The position numbers were made by a program, and so were the translations under genes. Of a DNA stretch of 64,000 nucleotides, positions 1 to 9,930 are shown piece by piece. The stretch spans positions 157,207 to 221,206 of the forward strand of contig CAMWQM010000001.1 of the NCBI GenBank assembly GCA_947176375.1, read 5' to 3'. Below the pieces are notes generated by a model. The model did no database searches, was not told the DNA's origin, and saw only the letters and a list, made by a program, of their open reading frames with translations. This DNA is from an uncultured Helicobacteraceae bacterium (GTDB taxonomy: Bacteria > Campylobacterota > Campylobacteria > Campylobacterales > Helicobacteraceae). Numbering within the stretch: the stretch's first letter is position 1; every line of letters begins with the position of its first letter.

Positions 1-988
1 CAATATGCAATTAAAATATAAAAATAATTTTGAAAAAATACTAGAAGATAAGATTATAAATATTTTAAATCCCATTGTCGGCGGAAAAGATAGAGTTGTA
101 GCAAAAGTTAATGCCGAGTTTGACTTTTCGCAGAAAAAAAGTATGCAGGAGGTTTTTGACCCAAATAATGTCGTTAGAAGTGAGCAGAATCACGAAGAAA
201 GAAAAGAGGGGGTAATAGAACCAGAGATTGGTGGAGTGCCAGGAGCAGTGAGTAATATTGGACCTGTGCAAGGGCTAGATTCATTAACAAATAATCAAAT
301 TCATACTATAAATACAACTACTACAAATTATGAAGTAGGAAAGACAATTTCTGAAATCAAAGGCGAGTTTGGAATCTTAAAGCGACTTAGTGCAGCTGTT
401 GTGGTTGATGGAAGCTATGATTTAGTAGAGGATAATGGCACGCAAAAACTGCAATATATTCCTATTAATGCTGATAAAATGCAAAATATCGATAGTTTGG
501 TAAAACAAGCGATAGGTTATTCACAAACTAGAGGCGATGAGGTTTCTGTGAGTAATTTTGAATTTAATGCAAAAAGCGGAAGCTTTAAGCCTCAAAGCAC
601 TATGGAGAAAATCACACAAATATTATCTCCTTTAATGCCACTTTTAAAATATGTGCTTGTTGCGATAATTATCTTTATTTTTTACAAGAAAATCATTGCC
701 CCATTTGCAGAGCGTATGCTTGAAGTATCTGATAGTAATGAGCAAGATGTGGAATCTTTACTAACTATTGATGATAGCGAAGAAGATGCGAATAAACTAA
801 ATGATATTAGAAAGAGGATTGAAGACCAGCTTGGGCTTGGCAGCTTTAATGAAGATGATTTGAAATATGATGTTTTGTTAGAAAAGCTTAGAACTCTAGT
901 CTCTGAAAAACCAGAGGAAGTGGCAAAACTATTTGATACTCTAATTCGTGATGAGCTAGGATTAGAGGAAGCAAAAAAAGGAAATTAA
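1..988 (+). CDS. fliF: Flagellar M-ring protein FliF, C-terminal part (truncated by window start)
   Basis: Translation has FliF-like periplasmic region and C-terminal TM plus cytoplasmic tail; directly followed by fliG and fliH. Confidence 0.88.
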   Translation, partial: NMQLKYKNNFEKILEDKIINILNPIVGGKDRVVAKVNAEFDFSQKKSMQEVFDPNNVVRSEQNHEERKEGVIEPEIGGVPGAVSNIGPVQGLDSLTNNQIHTINTTTTNYEVGKTISEIKGEFGILKRLSAAVVVDGSYDLVEDNGTQKLQYIPINADKMQNIDSLVKQAIGYSQTRGDEVSVSNFEFNAKSGSFKPQSTMEKITQILSPLMPLLKYVLVAIIIFIFYKKIIAPFAERMLEVSDSNEQDVESLLTIDDSEEDANKLNDIRKRIEDQLGLGSFNEDDLKYDVLLEKLRTLVSEKPEEVAKLFDTLIRDELGLEEAKKGN

Positions 989-2020
989 ATGGCATTTAAT
1001 CTTACACCACAGCAAAGAGCGCAATATGAAGAGCTATCAATAGCAGAAAAGATTGCTATTTTGTTAATCCAGCTAGGAGATAATATCACGGGAGATATAT
1101 TCGCTCACTTAGATATTGAGACAATTACAGAGGTATCAAAGATCATAGCTCAAATGAAAAATATTGATAAAAGCATTGGAGCAGCAGTTTTAGAGGAATT
1201 CTATGCCATTTTTCAATCAAATCAATTTATTAATGCAGGTGGTTTTGAATATGCAAAAGAACTTCTATATAGGGTTTTAGGACCAGATGAAGCTAAAAAG
1301 ATTCTAGATAAACTATCAAAATCAATGCAAGCAAATCAAAATTTTTCTTATTTATCAAAAGTCCGCCCACAGCAGCTTGCAGACTTTATTGTAAATGAGC
1401 ATCCACAAACTATTGCTTTAATATTGGCGCATATGGAGCCTAGTGGTGCGGCGGAGACTTTGAGCTATTTTTCAGATAATGAAAGAGCAGAAGTCGCCAT
1501 TAGAATGGCATCTCTAGGGGATATTGCTCCACAAAATGTAAAAAAAGTATCTGCTAAATTAGAGAATCTACTCTCTACTCTAACAAGCAATAGAATTGAA
1601 GTAGGTGGTCCAAGAGCAGTGGCAGAAATATTCAATAGATTGGGTCAAAAAGCAGCAAAAACTACAATCGCACATATAGAACAGATTGATGAGCAGTTAG
1701 CCGCAAAAATTAAAGAAATGATGTTTACTTTTGAAGATATTATCAAGCTTGATAAAAATGCGATTTTAGAGATTCTAAAAGCGGTTGATAAAAAGGATTT
1801 AACAATGGCATTAAAATCTGCACCAGAGGAACTAAAACAAAAATTCCTCTCAAATATGAGCCAAAGAGCTGGTGAGCAGTTTATCGAGGAGTTGCAATAT
1901 TTAGGCGTTGTAAAAGTGCGTGATGTGGAGAATGCCCAAAGAAAGATTGTAGAGATAGTGCAATCCCTATCAGAGCAGGGCGTTATACAAATAGGTGAAG
2001 AAGAAGATGTCATTGAATGA
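989..2020 (+). CDS. fliG: Flagellar motor switch protein FliG
   Basis: 343 aa; typical FliG motifs (EHPQTIALILAHM, MFTFEDI). Confidence 0.97.
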   Translation: MAFNLTPQQRAQYEELSIAEKIAILLIQLGDNITGDIFAHLDIETITEVSKIIAQMKNIDKSIGAAVLEEFYAIFQSNQFINAGGFEYAKELLYRVLGPDEAKKILDKLSKSMQANQNFSYLSKVRPQQLADFIVNEHPQTIALILAHMEPSGAAETLSYFSDNERAEVAIRMASLGDIAPQNVKKVSAKLENLLSTLTSNRIEVGGPRAVAEIFNRLGQKAAKTTIAHIEQIDEQLAAKIKEMMFTFEDIIKLDKNAILEILKAVDKKDLTMALKSAPEELKQKFLSNMSQRAGEQFIEELQYLGVVKVRDVENAQRKIVEIVQSLSEQGVIQIGEEEDVIE

Positions 2021-2774
2021 TAAGAATGTTATTGCATCAGACAAGCTAGATGGACATAATATGAAAAAATATGAATTTAAAAAAATTGTGATAGATGATA
2101 TTGAGCCTATCCACAAACAGCAAGATTTTTTAGAGCCAGAACCAAGCCAGAGCCAAGTAAATATGATTCAAAGTAGCCTAGAGAAAGAATTGATTGAAAA
2201 ATTATTACTTAAAAGTGATGATTTAGCGAGTAGTTTAAATAATCTCCAAACACAATTCCAAACGCTTCAAACCCAATCTAGCCAGAGAGAAAAAAGTGCA
2301 AGGGAAGAGGGTATTAAAGAGGGCAAAATGATGGCAGATTTAGAGCTTAAAAATGAAGTAGAACAAGAAAAAGAAAAGATTGCAAATTCACTTATCAAGT
2401 TAGATGAGGCGATTGAGAGCGTAAAATCACAAATAGTAAAGCTAGAAAGTGAGTTAAGTATGATTGCGCTTGATATTGCAAAAGAAGTAATTATTAAAGA
2501 AATTAGCGAAAATAGCGCCAAAGTAGCTGCTTCAATTAGTAAGGAATTACTAAAGTCAATGTCTGGTAACTTAAATATAGTATTAAAGGTAAATCCAGCA
2601 GATTTTAGCTATCTTGATAGTCTTGTGAAAAATAAAAACACTATTACGATTAAAAGTGATGATGCTATCGCAAAAGGAGGGGTTGTGATAATTAGTGATA
2701 ATGGAAATATCGATGGCAATGTAATGTCAAGGTATCAGTTATTAAAACAAAGCGTATTAGAGAATTTTAGATAA
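1995..2774 (+). CDS. fliH: Flagellar assembly protein FliH (true start probably near 2010)
   Basis: Coiled-coil central region, position after fliG. Confidence 0.85.
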   Translation: MKKKMSLNDKNVIASDKLDGHNMKKYEFKKIVIDDIEPIHKQQDFLEPEPSQSQVNMIQSSLEKELIEKLLLKSDDLASSLNNLQTQFQTLQTQSSQREKSAREEGIKEGKMMADLELKNEVEQEKEKIANSLIKLDEAIESVKSQIVKLESELSMIALDIAKEVIIKEISENSAKVAASISKELLKSMSGNLNIVLKVNPADFSYLDSLVKNKNTITIKSDDAIAKGGVVIISDNGNIDGNVMSRYQLLKQSVLENFR

Positions 2775-2779
2775 GGCTT

Positions 2780-4606
2780 TTGATGATTAATGTAAAATCT
2801 ATGAATATGGAGGAACTAAAAAGCTGTGCTAATGATTTAAGGGCTAGGATTATCGAAGTAGTTAGCAAAAATGGAGGACATTTAAGTAGTAATCTAGGCA
2901 GTGTGGAAATAATTCTAGCAATGCACTATGTGTTTGATTGTAACGAAAATCCATTTATTTTTGATGTTAGTCATCAATGCTACGCTCATAAGCTTTTAAC
3001 AGGCAGATGGGATGAGTTTAGCACATTAAGACAGACTAATGGCATAAGCGGATTCACAAAGCCAAGTGAATCTAGCAGTGATTATTTTGTAGCGGGACAT
3101 AGCTCAACCTCACTATCTATTGCTACAGGCGTTGCAAGAGCAGTATTGTTAAATAAGCAAGATAGGCTTTCAGTAGTGTTAATCGGTGATGGTGCGATGA
3201 GTGCAGGACTAATCTATGAGGCATTAGATGAGATAGGCGATTTAAAATATCCAATGATAATCATACTAAATGATAATGAGATGAGTATAAGTAAGCCCAT
3301 AGGTGCAATTAGTAAATATCTCTCTACTGCTACGACAGGAAAGGTTTATCAAAATTTTAGGGAGAGATTAAAGAAATTTTTAAGCACTATGCCAGAGAGC
3401 GCATCTTATCTTGCAAAGCGATTTGAAGAATCTCTAAAGCTAATAACACCCGGAATCTTATTTGAAGAATTAGGGCTTAGCTATGTAGGTCCAGTTGATG
3501 GGCATAATTTAGAGGAATTGATTAATATTTTAAATAAAGTCAAAGATTTTAAAAAACCTGTTTTGATTCACGCTCAAACGATTAAGGGCTATGGTTATAA
3601 AATTGCGGAGGGTAGGTATGAGAAGTGGCATAGCGTTCCACCTTTTGACATAGAAAGTGGCAATCCACTTTCTTCTAAAAAATCACTAAATCCTACGAAA
3701 GTTTTTTCTAGCAAGCTTTTGGAATTAGCCAAGAGTGATGAAAAAATCGTAGGCGTTACTGCAGCTATGCCAAGCGGAACAGGACTTGATTTGCTAATTG
3801 ATAATTTTCCAGATAGATTCTTTGATGTGGCGATAGCAGAGGCTCACGCTACTACTTCTATGGCAGCTATGGCAAAGGAGGGTTTTAAGCCATTTGTAGT
3901 GATTTATTCAACATTTTTACAAAGGGCATTTGATAGTATAATTCACGATGTATCGATTATGAATCTGCCTGTAAGGTTTGCAATCGATAGAGCTGGAATT
4001 GTAGGTGAAGATGGCGAAACTCATCAAGGAAACTTTGATATTTCATATCTATCTTTGATTCCAAATATGGTGATTTTTGCTCCTAGAGATTATAATAGTT
4101 TGGAATCTGCCATTATCTTTGCCTCAAATTATAATAGCTCTCCTAGCGCTTTTAGATACCCTAGAGGAAATTTTCTGTTAGAAAATGGGATTTTTGAAAA
4201 TAGAGATTTTGAGTTAGGCAAAGGTGAGGTTTTGCAAAATGGAAATGAGATTGCTTTTCTTGCATTTGGTAATGGTGTTGGCAGGGCATATTTAGTAAAT
4301 GAGATATTAAATAATAAAGCAACTTTGATTGATTTGCGATTTGCAAAGCCACTTGATAAGAATCTAATTTTAGAAACTGCCAAAAATCATAAAAAACTAT
4401 ATATTTTTAGCGATGGTGTTAAAATAGGTGGAATCGGACAGAGAATCGCAAGTCTTTTGCTTGAAAATAATATTTTTATCCCACTAAAAAGCTTTGAATT
4501 TGAAGATAGTTTTATTCCGCACGGAAAGACAAGTGAGATTGAAAAGCAGCTAGGAATCCTCCCGCTCCAAATTGCAGAATTTATAAAGAGAGAATTAGAA
4601 TGCTAG
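2780..4606 (+). CDS. dxs: 1-deoxy-D-xylulose-5-phosphate synthase
   Basis: 608 aa; GHLSSNLG, GDGAMSAG, GxPxRFAIDRAGIVGEDG motifs. Confidence 0.97.
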   Translation: MMINVKSMNMEELKSCANDLRARIIEVVSKNGGHLSSNLGSVEIILAMHYVFDCNENPFIFDVSHQCYAHKLLTGRWDEFSTLRQTNGISGFTKPSESSSDYFVAGHSSTSLSIATGVARAVLLNKQDRLSVVLIGDGAMSAGLIYEALDEIGDLKYPMIIILNDNEMSISKPIGAISKYLSTATTGKVYQNFRERLKKFLSTMPESASYLAKRFEESLKLITPGILFEELGLSYVGPVDGHNLEELINILNKVKDFKKPVLIHAQTIKGYGYKIAEGRYEKWHSVPPFDIESGNPLSSKKSLNPTKVFSSKLLELAKSDEKIVGVTAAMPSGTGLDLLIDNFPDRFFDVAIAEAHATTSMAAMAKEGFKPFVVIYSTFLQRAFDSIIHDVSIMNLPVRFAIDRAGIVGEDGETHQGNFDISYLSLIPNMVIFAPRDYNSLESAIIFASNYNSSPSAFRYPRGNFLLENGIFENRDFELGKGEVLQNGNEIAFLAFGNGVGRAYLVNEILNNKATLIDLRFAKPLDKNLILETAKNHKKLYIFSDGVKIGGIGQRIASLLLENNIFIPLKSFEFEDSFIPHGKTSEIEKQLGILPLQIAEFIKRELEC

Positions 4607-5508
4607 AGTTTATAAAAAATAATAAGCAAGAAGTGATATTAAGCCTGGTTTTAGCGATAATGTGCGTTTTGGCAATGTTTGATTTGCTAAATTCTAATGC
4701 ACTTTCTTTTATAGAATCTAATTTAAATTTTGCACTCTCAAATATCGGTATAGTAGCGACTTTAAAGATAGTCGTTGGAATTTTACCTTTTAGCGATGGG
4801 ATTAGTGATATTTTAGATAAGATTTTTAACTTTTTTTTCATTGCAAATATTTTGATAGGAATCCAATATATTTTATTAATCATAAATAAGATTCTTCTTG
4901 CAAAAATAGTAATTATCACATTATTTTTTATTAGATTTATTCCAAATTTTAGGATTTTAGCTACAAAGATATTAATTATATTTTTATTTTTTAATCCAGG
5001 ACTAAATATCTATGTAGGGGTAATAGAGCTTATTTCAAATGAAGCAAATATGCAGATAAACAGTGAGATTGATTCTAAAATTAGTGGTTTAAAAACTATG
5101 CTAGGTATTACAAAAGCTCCTGAAATTGAGCTAAATTTAGGCGACACTAGAAGCTCTGCCTCAAAGTTTATAGGAGAGCTTGCAATGTTAGGAAATAATA
5201 TTTCAGAAGGTGCAAAGAAAACAGCAGACACACTTGCAAATCCGCTAGATTCTGCTTCAAGTATGCTTGAATCTAGTAAAAATAAGATTCTAAATAGCCT
5301 AGAGATTATTTCAAATTCGCTTGATATAGCATTGAGACTTACTATAAAGTATATTTTAAATGTATTTTTCTTATACTTTTTGATGCCATTGCTTTATTTT
5401 TATGTTTTATATAAGTTGCTTTCAAAAAAAGATTATAAGACTTTGGAGTATGAAATGTCCAAAATATCGCACTTATTGGCAGATATAAAAAATAAAAATA
5501 AGATTTAA
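4600..5508 (+). CDS. Hypothetical multi-spanning membrane protein
   Basis: 302 aa ORF, several hydrophobic segments, overlaps dxs end. Confidence 0.6.
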   Translation: MLEFIKNNKQEVILSLVLAIMCVLAMFDLLNSNALSFIESNLNFALSNIGIVATLKIVVGILPFSDGISDILDKIFNFFFIANILIGIQYILLIINKILLAKIVIITLFFIRFIPNFRILATKILIIFLFFNPGLNIYVGVIELISNEANMQINSEIDSKISGLKTMLGITKAPEIELNLGDTRSSASKFIGELAMLGNNISEGAKKTADTLANPLDSASSMLESSKNKILNSLEIISNSLDIALRLTIKYILNVFFLYFLMPLLYFYVLYKLLSKKDYKTLEYEMSKISHLLADIKNKNKI

Positions 5509-5562
5509 GTTTGATAGGATAAAATACAAAAAATTTATTAGTTAAAATTTAAAGGTCAAATT

Positions 5563-6231
5563 ATGTTTGAGACTATTTTAGAGGTTTTGATAAAAGCATT
5601 TTCTAATATAAATGTAATTTTTTATCTCATTGCTTATTTTGTTGGTGCAATCCCATTTGGATATATCATAGCAAAATGGTTTTATAAAATAAATATTTTA
5701 GAGATTGGAAGTGGTAGTATTGGTGCGACAAATGTTTATCGCGCACTTAAAAGTGTAACTCCAAATGCAAAAAAAATTTCTATCCTAACTATAATTTTAG
5801 ATTCAACAAAAGGGCTTATTGTTGTTTTAGCCGCAAAGTTAGTTGGATTATCATATGAAACGCAGTGGGCAATAGTGATTTTAACAATTTTAGGACATTG
5901 TTATAGCCCATATCTAAATTTTAGAGGTGGAAAGGGTGTATCTACGACTATTGGTTCAGTCTTTTTATTAATTCCACTAGAAGGATTTTTGGGGCTTATT
6001 GTTTGGTTTATTATAGGGAAAGTGTTTAAAGTCTCATCACTTTCATCATTAATTGGTGTTAGTTGTGGAATCTTATTTACATTTATTATTCCTCCACTTT
6101 ACCCTAGCATTTCGATAATGGATCAGATAGGCACACATACACCACTTATAATTATTTTAGTTTTAATCATTTATACACATATTCCAAATATAATTCGTTT
6201 AGTTAAAAAAGAAGAAAATAAGATTTTATAA
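5563..6231 (+). CDS. plsY: Acyl-phosphate glycerol-3-phosphate acyltransferase PlsY
   Basis: GAIPFGYIIAK, GSGSIGATNVYRAL, NFRGGKGVSTTIG motifs. Confidence 0.96.
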   Translation: MFETILEVLIKAFSNINVIFYLIAYFVGAIPFGYIIAKWFYKINILEIGSGSIGATNVYRALKSVTPNAKKISILTIILDSTKGLIVVLAAKLVGLSYETQWAIVILTILGHCYSPYLNFRGGKGVSTTIGSVFLLIPLEGFLGLIVWFIIGKVFKVSSLSSLIGVSCGILFTFIIPPLYPSISIMDQIGTHTPLIIILVLIIYTHIPNIIRLVKKEENKIL

Positions 6232-6245
6232 ATTTGGGTTAAAAA

Positions 6246-6593
6246 ATGAATGATCTTTTTAAGATTTCTCTAAAAGATTTTAAAATATCTACAAAGATTG
6301 GAATCTTACCAAATGAGAAGCAAAACGCACAGGATCTAATTATAAATTTAGATGTTGTTTATAAAAAAAGCTCTGTGCTAGATTATGCCGAGATTTATGA
6401 GATTATAAAAGCAACTTTTAGAAATAATCATTTTGATTATTTGGAGGATTGTATTGATTTTTTAATAGACTTGCTTTATAAAAAATTTAGCAATATAGAG
6501 CAAATAAATCTTTCTATATCAAAGCTACAAATTTTACCAAATTGCATTGCAAGCGTAAGCAAGTGCGTTAGCAAAGGTAAATATAATGATTAA
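6246..6593 (+). CDS. folB: Dihydroneopterin aldolase
   Basis: FolB-like 115 aa protein, located after plsY. Confidence 0.8.
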   Translation: MNDLFKISLKDFKISTKIGILPNEKQNAQDLIINLDVVYKKSSVLDYAEIYEIIKATFRNNHFDYLEDCIDFLIDLLYKKFSNIEQINLSISKLQILPNCIASVSKCVSKGKYND

Positions 6594-7710
6594 TTATAAT
6601 ATTAATGGTGCTGAAGTTTCTATAGTTTTGCAAGGAGATTTTACAAATAAAATACATTCAAACGATATTGAAAGCTTGTATAAACTTATAAATAATGCAA
6701 AGCTAAAGGATTATGAGATTCTATTAGATTCTATTTCTAAATTTGATATATCATTTATATTTCTTTTGCTAGATTATTGTAATTTGATTAAAAAGCATAA
6801 TAAAAAATGCACTCTAATAGATAATACTCCTATTGCAAAGCAAATCACTCAAATGCTCTCAAGTATTGAAATAAAACAAAAGCAAATAGTTAGAAGCAAG
6901 AAAGACAATATTTTTTTAATTATTTTTAATAATATAGAATCTAAAATCAAGCATTCTCTTTCCTTTGCAATTGATTTTACTAATTTTATTGGATATTTAT
7001 TTTATATGCTTTTGTGTCTTATATTTAATCCAAAGAAAATTAGGATAAATGCTATTAGCTACCATATTTATAGTGGTGTGATTACTGCAATGCCTGTGAT
7101 TTTTATGGTTTCATTTATTATTGGTGGTGTGATTGCGTATCAAGGGGCAGCGACTTTAGAAAGAATGGGCTTTATGCAAGCAGCAGTTACAATGACAGCA
7201 GCACTTACTTTAAGAGAAATTGGTCCTTTTGTTGTGGCACTCATTGTAGCAGGGAGAAGCGCATCTTCTTATACAGCTCAAATCGGTGTAATGAAAATTA
7301 CTGATGAACTAAATGCAATGAGGACAATGAATTTTAATCTATTTTATTTTATTGTGCTTCCTAGATTCATCGCACTAGTGCTTTCATTTCCATTGATGGT
7401 ATTTTTATCTGACTTGATTTCAATTTTTGGCTGTATGATTTTCTTGCATTATGGTTTTGGAATTGCATTTGGAGATTATATATTCCAGCTAAAAATGGGA
7501 GTTAGCATAAATAGTTTTTGGACAGGAATTATAAAAGCACCATTTTATGCTGCTACAATCGTTGTCATTGGCTGTTTTATTGGTTTTAGAGTAGAGGATA
7601 ATACGCAAAGTGTTGGTGAGAGAACTACGCAAAGCGTTGTTTATGCTCTATTTGGCGTAATAGTGGTAAATGCAATATTTTCTCTAATATTTACGGAGCT
7701 TAAATTCTAA
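6586..7710 (+). CDS. mlaE: MlaE-family ABC transporter permease with N-terminal STAS-like region
   Basis: MlaE permease motifs (ALTLREIGPFVVALIVAGRSASSYTAQIG). Confidence 0.92.
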   Translation: MINYNINGAEVSIVLQGDFTNKIHSNDIESLYKLINNAKLKDYEILLDSISKFDISFIFLLLDYCNLIKKHNKKCTLIDNTPIAKQITQMLSSIEIKQKQIVRSKKDNIFLIIFNNIESKIKHSLSFAIDFTNFIGYLFYMLLCLIFNPKKIRINAISYHIYSGVITAMPVIFMVSFIIGGVIAYQGAATLERMGFMQAAVTMTAALTLREIGPFVVALIVAGRSASSYTAQIGVMKITDELNAMRTMNFNLFYFIVLPRFIALVLSFPLMVFLSDLISIFGCMIFLHYGFGIAFGDYIFQLKMGVSINSFWTGIIKAPFYAATIVVIGCFIGFRVEDNTQSVGERTTQSVVYALFGVIVVNAIFSLIFTELKF

Positions 7711-8480
7711 TGCAAACACAACAAAATATAATAGAAGTTAGCAACCTTGTTACAAAATATAAAGATAGAGTTATACAGGATAATATTAGCTTTAGTGTGA
7801 AAACTTCAGAAATATTTGGAATCTTAGGCGGGAGTGGAAGCGGGAAATCAACACTTTTAAGTGTTTTAATTCAGCTAAAAAAGCCTACAAGCGGAAGTGT
7901 AAAAATTTTTAATAAAGATATTTGGAATGAGAGCGAATCTGTTAGAAGTGCAATTCTTAAACGATGTGGAGTTTTATTTCAGTTTGGAGCATTATATTCA
8001 TCGTTAAATATTCTTGATAATGTAGGCATTATGCTAGAGGAATATAGTGCATATCCAAAGCATATTATAAATGAAATTGGAGAGTATTTTTTAAATCTTG
8101 TTGGTTTGCCAAATTATGTAAAAGAGATGTATCCATTTGAGTTAAGTGGTGGTATGAAAAAGCGAGTAGGATTAGCCAGAGCCCTTGTGTCAAGCCCGGA
8201 TATTTTATTTTTAGATGAGCCTACAAGTGGGCTTGACCCAAGAAGTTCGGAAAATTTTGATAAATTAATATTAAAATTAAAAGATGAGTTAAAATTAAGC
8301 ATTGTAATGGTAACACATGATTTAGATTCCATAAAAGATGCAACAGATAGATTTATATTACTAGAATCTTCAAAGATTGCGTTTGAGGGAAGTTTAGATG
8401 AATTTAAATTAAGCCAAACAGCAAAGCTTGATAATCTATTGAAATCAAAACGAGGAGAGCGACTATGGAGAGAGGAGTAA
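7710..8480 (+). CDS. mlaF: Mla-type ABC transporter ATP-binding protein
   Basis: Walker A GGSGSGKST, signature LSGGMKKRVGLARAL, Walker B. Confidence 0.93.
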   Translation: MQTQQNIIEVSNLVTKYKDRVIQDNISFSVKTSEIFGILGGSGSGKSTLLSVLIQLKKPTSGSVKIFNKDIWNESESVRSAILKRCGVLFQFGALYSSLNILDNVGIMLEEYSAYPKHIINEIGEYFLNLVGLPNYVKEMYPFELSGGMKKRVGLARALVSSPDILFLDEPTSGLDPRSSENFDKLILKLKDELKLSIVMVTHDLDSIKDATDRFILLESSKIAFEGSLDEFKLSQTAKLDNLLKSKRGERLWREE

Positions 8481-9304
8481 ATTATATTATTATAGGTTTA
8501 TGCTTTATTTTATCGCTTCTTGGGCTTATAATATTTATATTTTGGTTTTCAGATTCTGGATTGTTTAAAGATGATGTTAGAATCTACAAGTCCTATACAA
8601 AGCGTCCACTTAACATAAAAGCCGATAGTTTAGTCAAATATAAAGGGATAAATGTTGGAAAAGTCAAGGATATTAAATTTAGGGATAATGATTTTGAGGA
8701 AATTGAAATCATATTAGAAATTTTAAAAGAATTGCCTATAAAAAAAGATTCTACTATTAAAGTGGAGCAGGATGGATTGTTTGGAGGAAGCTATATTAGT
8801 CTAATACAAAATGAGAGTCAAAATCAAATAATAACAGACCAAAAAGATGCTGTTCTTATGATAAGCTCAGATTCTATGACTCAAATATTAGAGGCTATTC
8901 CTAGCATTACAGGGAAGGTAGATTATCTTCTTGATAGTGCAAACAAAATCTTAAGTGTAGATAATGCTAAATATATAACTGCGATTTTGCTCTCCATTCA
9001 AGAAGCATCAAATAATATAAACTCAATGATAAAGTCACTAAATAAAAATACAAACGAGATAGATTCCATACTTCAAAGTGTGAATAAAATAACTTCTAAC
9101 ACAGAGAAAGTAATCGAAAATATTAATAAAAAAGTTCAAAATGGTGAATATGATTTAAAAACTACTCTAGCCCCAACTTTAATGTCAATAGAAAGTGCAT
9201 TAGATGATATATCAAAGCTTAGCAAAAGTGGCTCAAATTTGCTAAATGATCTAGAGGAGAATCCATATAACACAATCTTTGGATACAGAGAGGAGAAAAA
9301 GTGA
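8465..9304 (+). CDS. mlaD: MCE/MlaD family substrate-binding protein
   Basis: N-terminal TM and MCE domain; operon with mlaE/mlaF. Confidence 0.9.
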   Translation: MERGVNYIIIGLCFILSLLGLIIFIFWFSDSGLFKDDVRIYKSYTKRPLNIKADSLVKYKGINVGKVKDIKFRDNDFEEIEIILEILKELPIKKDSTIKVEQDGLFGGSYISLIQNESQNQIITDQKDAVLMISSDSMTQILEAIPSITGKVDYLLDSANKILSVDNAKYITAILLSIQEASNNINSMIKSLNKNTNEIDSILQSVNKITSNTEKVIENINKKVQNGEYDLKTTLAPTLMSIESALDDISKLSKSGSNLLNDLEENPYNTIFGYREEKK

Positions 9305-9918
9305 AAAATTTATATTTAGTTATGTTTTTTGGGCTGTTTTTTACAGGCTGCATTAATCTGAATTTAAGAAGTGAATTACCAGAAATTAATTACTATGCTT
9401 TAGATAATTTAGAAACTACCTCCACAGAGCCTTGTGGCGCTTATAATTATATAGCACTAGGCACTATTGATATTCCAAGTGAGTATCAAGGAAATAAGAT
9501 TCTGCAAAAAAATGATTTAAAAGCCCATTATATTAATGAAATAAAACTCATAAAAGGATTAAATGAAAGCTTAGAATCTATTATAATAAAAGAATTTAAT
9601 AAGCAGTGCATAAAGACCATAATCCCACCATTTAGTGGAATTAATGTTGAAAATTATCTAAAAATAAAATTGCTTGATTTTAGTATAGATAAAAATGTCG
9701 CTAATGTCGCTATCTTTTATCAAATTAGCCAAAAAGGTGCGATTTTGCAAAGTGGCATAATAGCTGAATCTAGCGAGATAGAATTTAATAATGAAAAACT
9801 TAATAAAGAAGAATCTAGTAAAAATGATAGTGATTTACTAGATTCTAAAGTAAAAGCATTGCGAGATGCTAGCTTTGAGGTGGTTCATAAGCTAGCAAAT
9901 AAAATTATTCCAAAATAA
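9301..9918 (+). CDS. ABC-type transport auxiliary lipoprotein
   Basis: Lipobox FTGC; downstream of the MCE gene. Confidence 0.75.
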   Translation: MKNLYLVMFFGLFFTGCINLNLRSELPEINYYALDNLETTSTEPCGAYNYIALGTIDIPSEYQGNKILQKNDLKAHYINEIKLIKGLNESLESIIIKEFNKQCIKTIIPPFSGINVENYLKIKLLDFSIDKNVANVAIFYQISQKGAILQSGIIAESSEIEFNNEKLNKEESSKNDSDLLDSKVKALRDASFEVVHKLANKIIPK

Positions 9919-9930
9919 GGGTTTTTTAAA

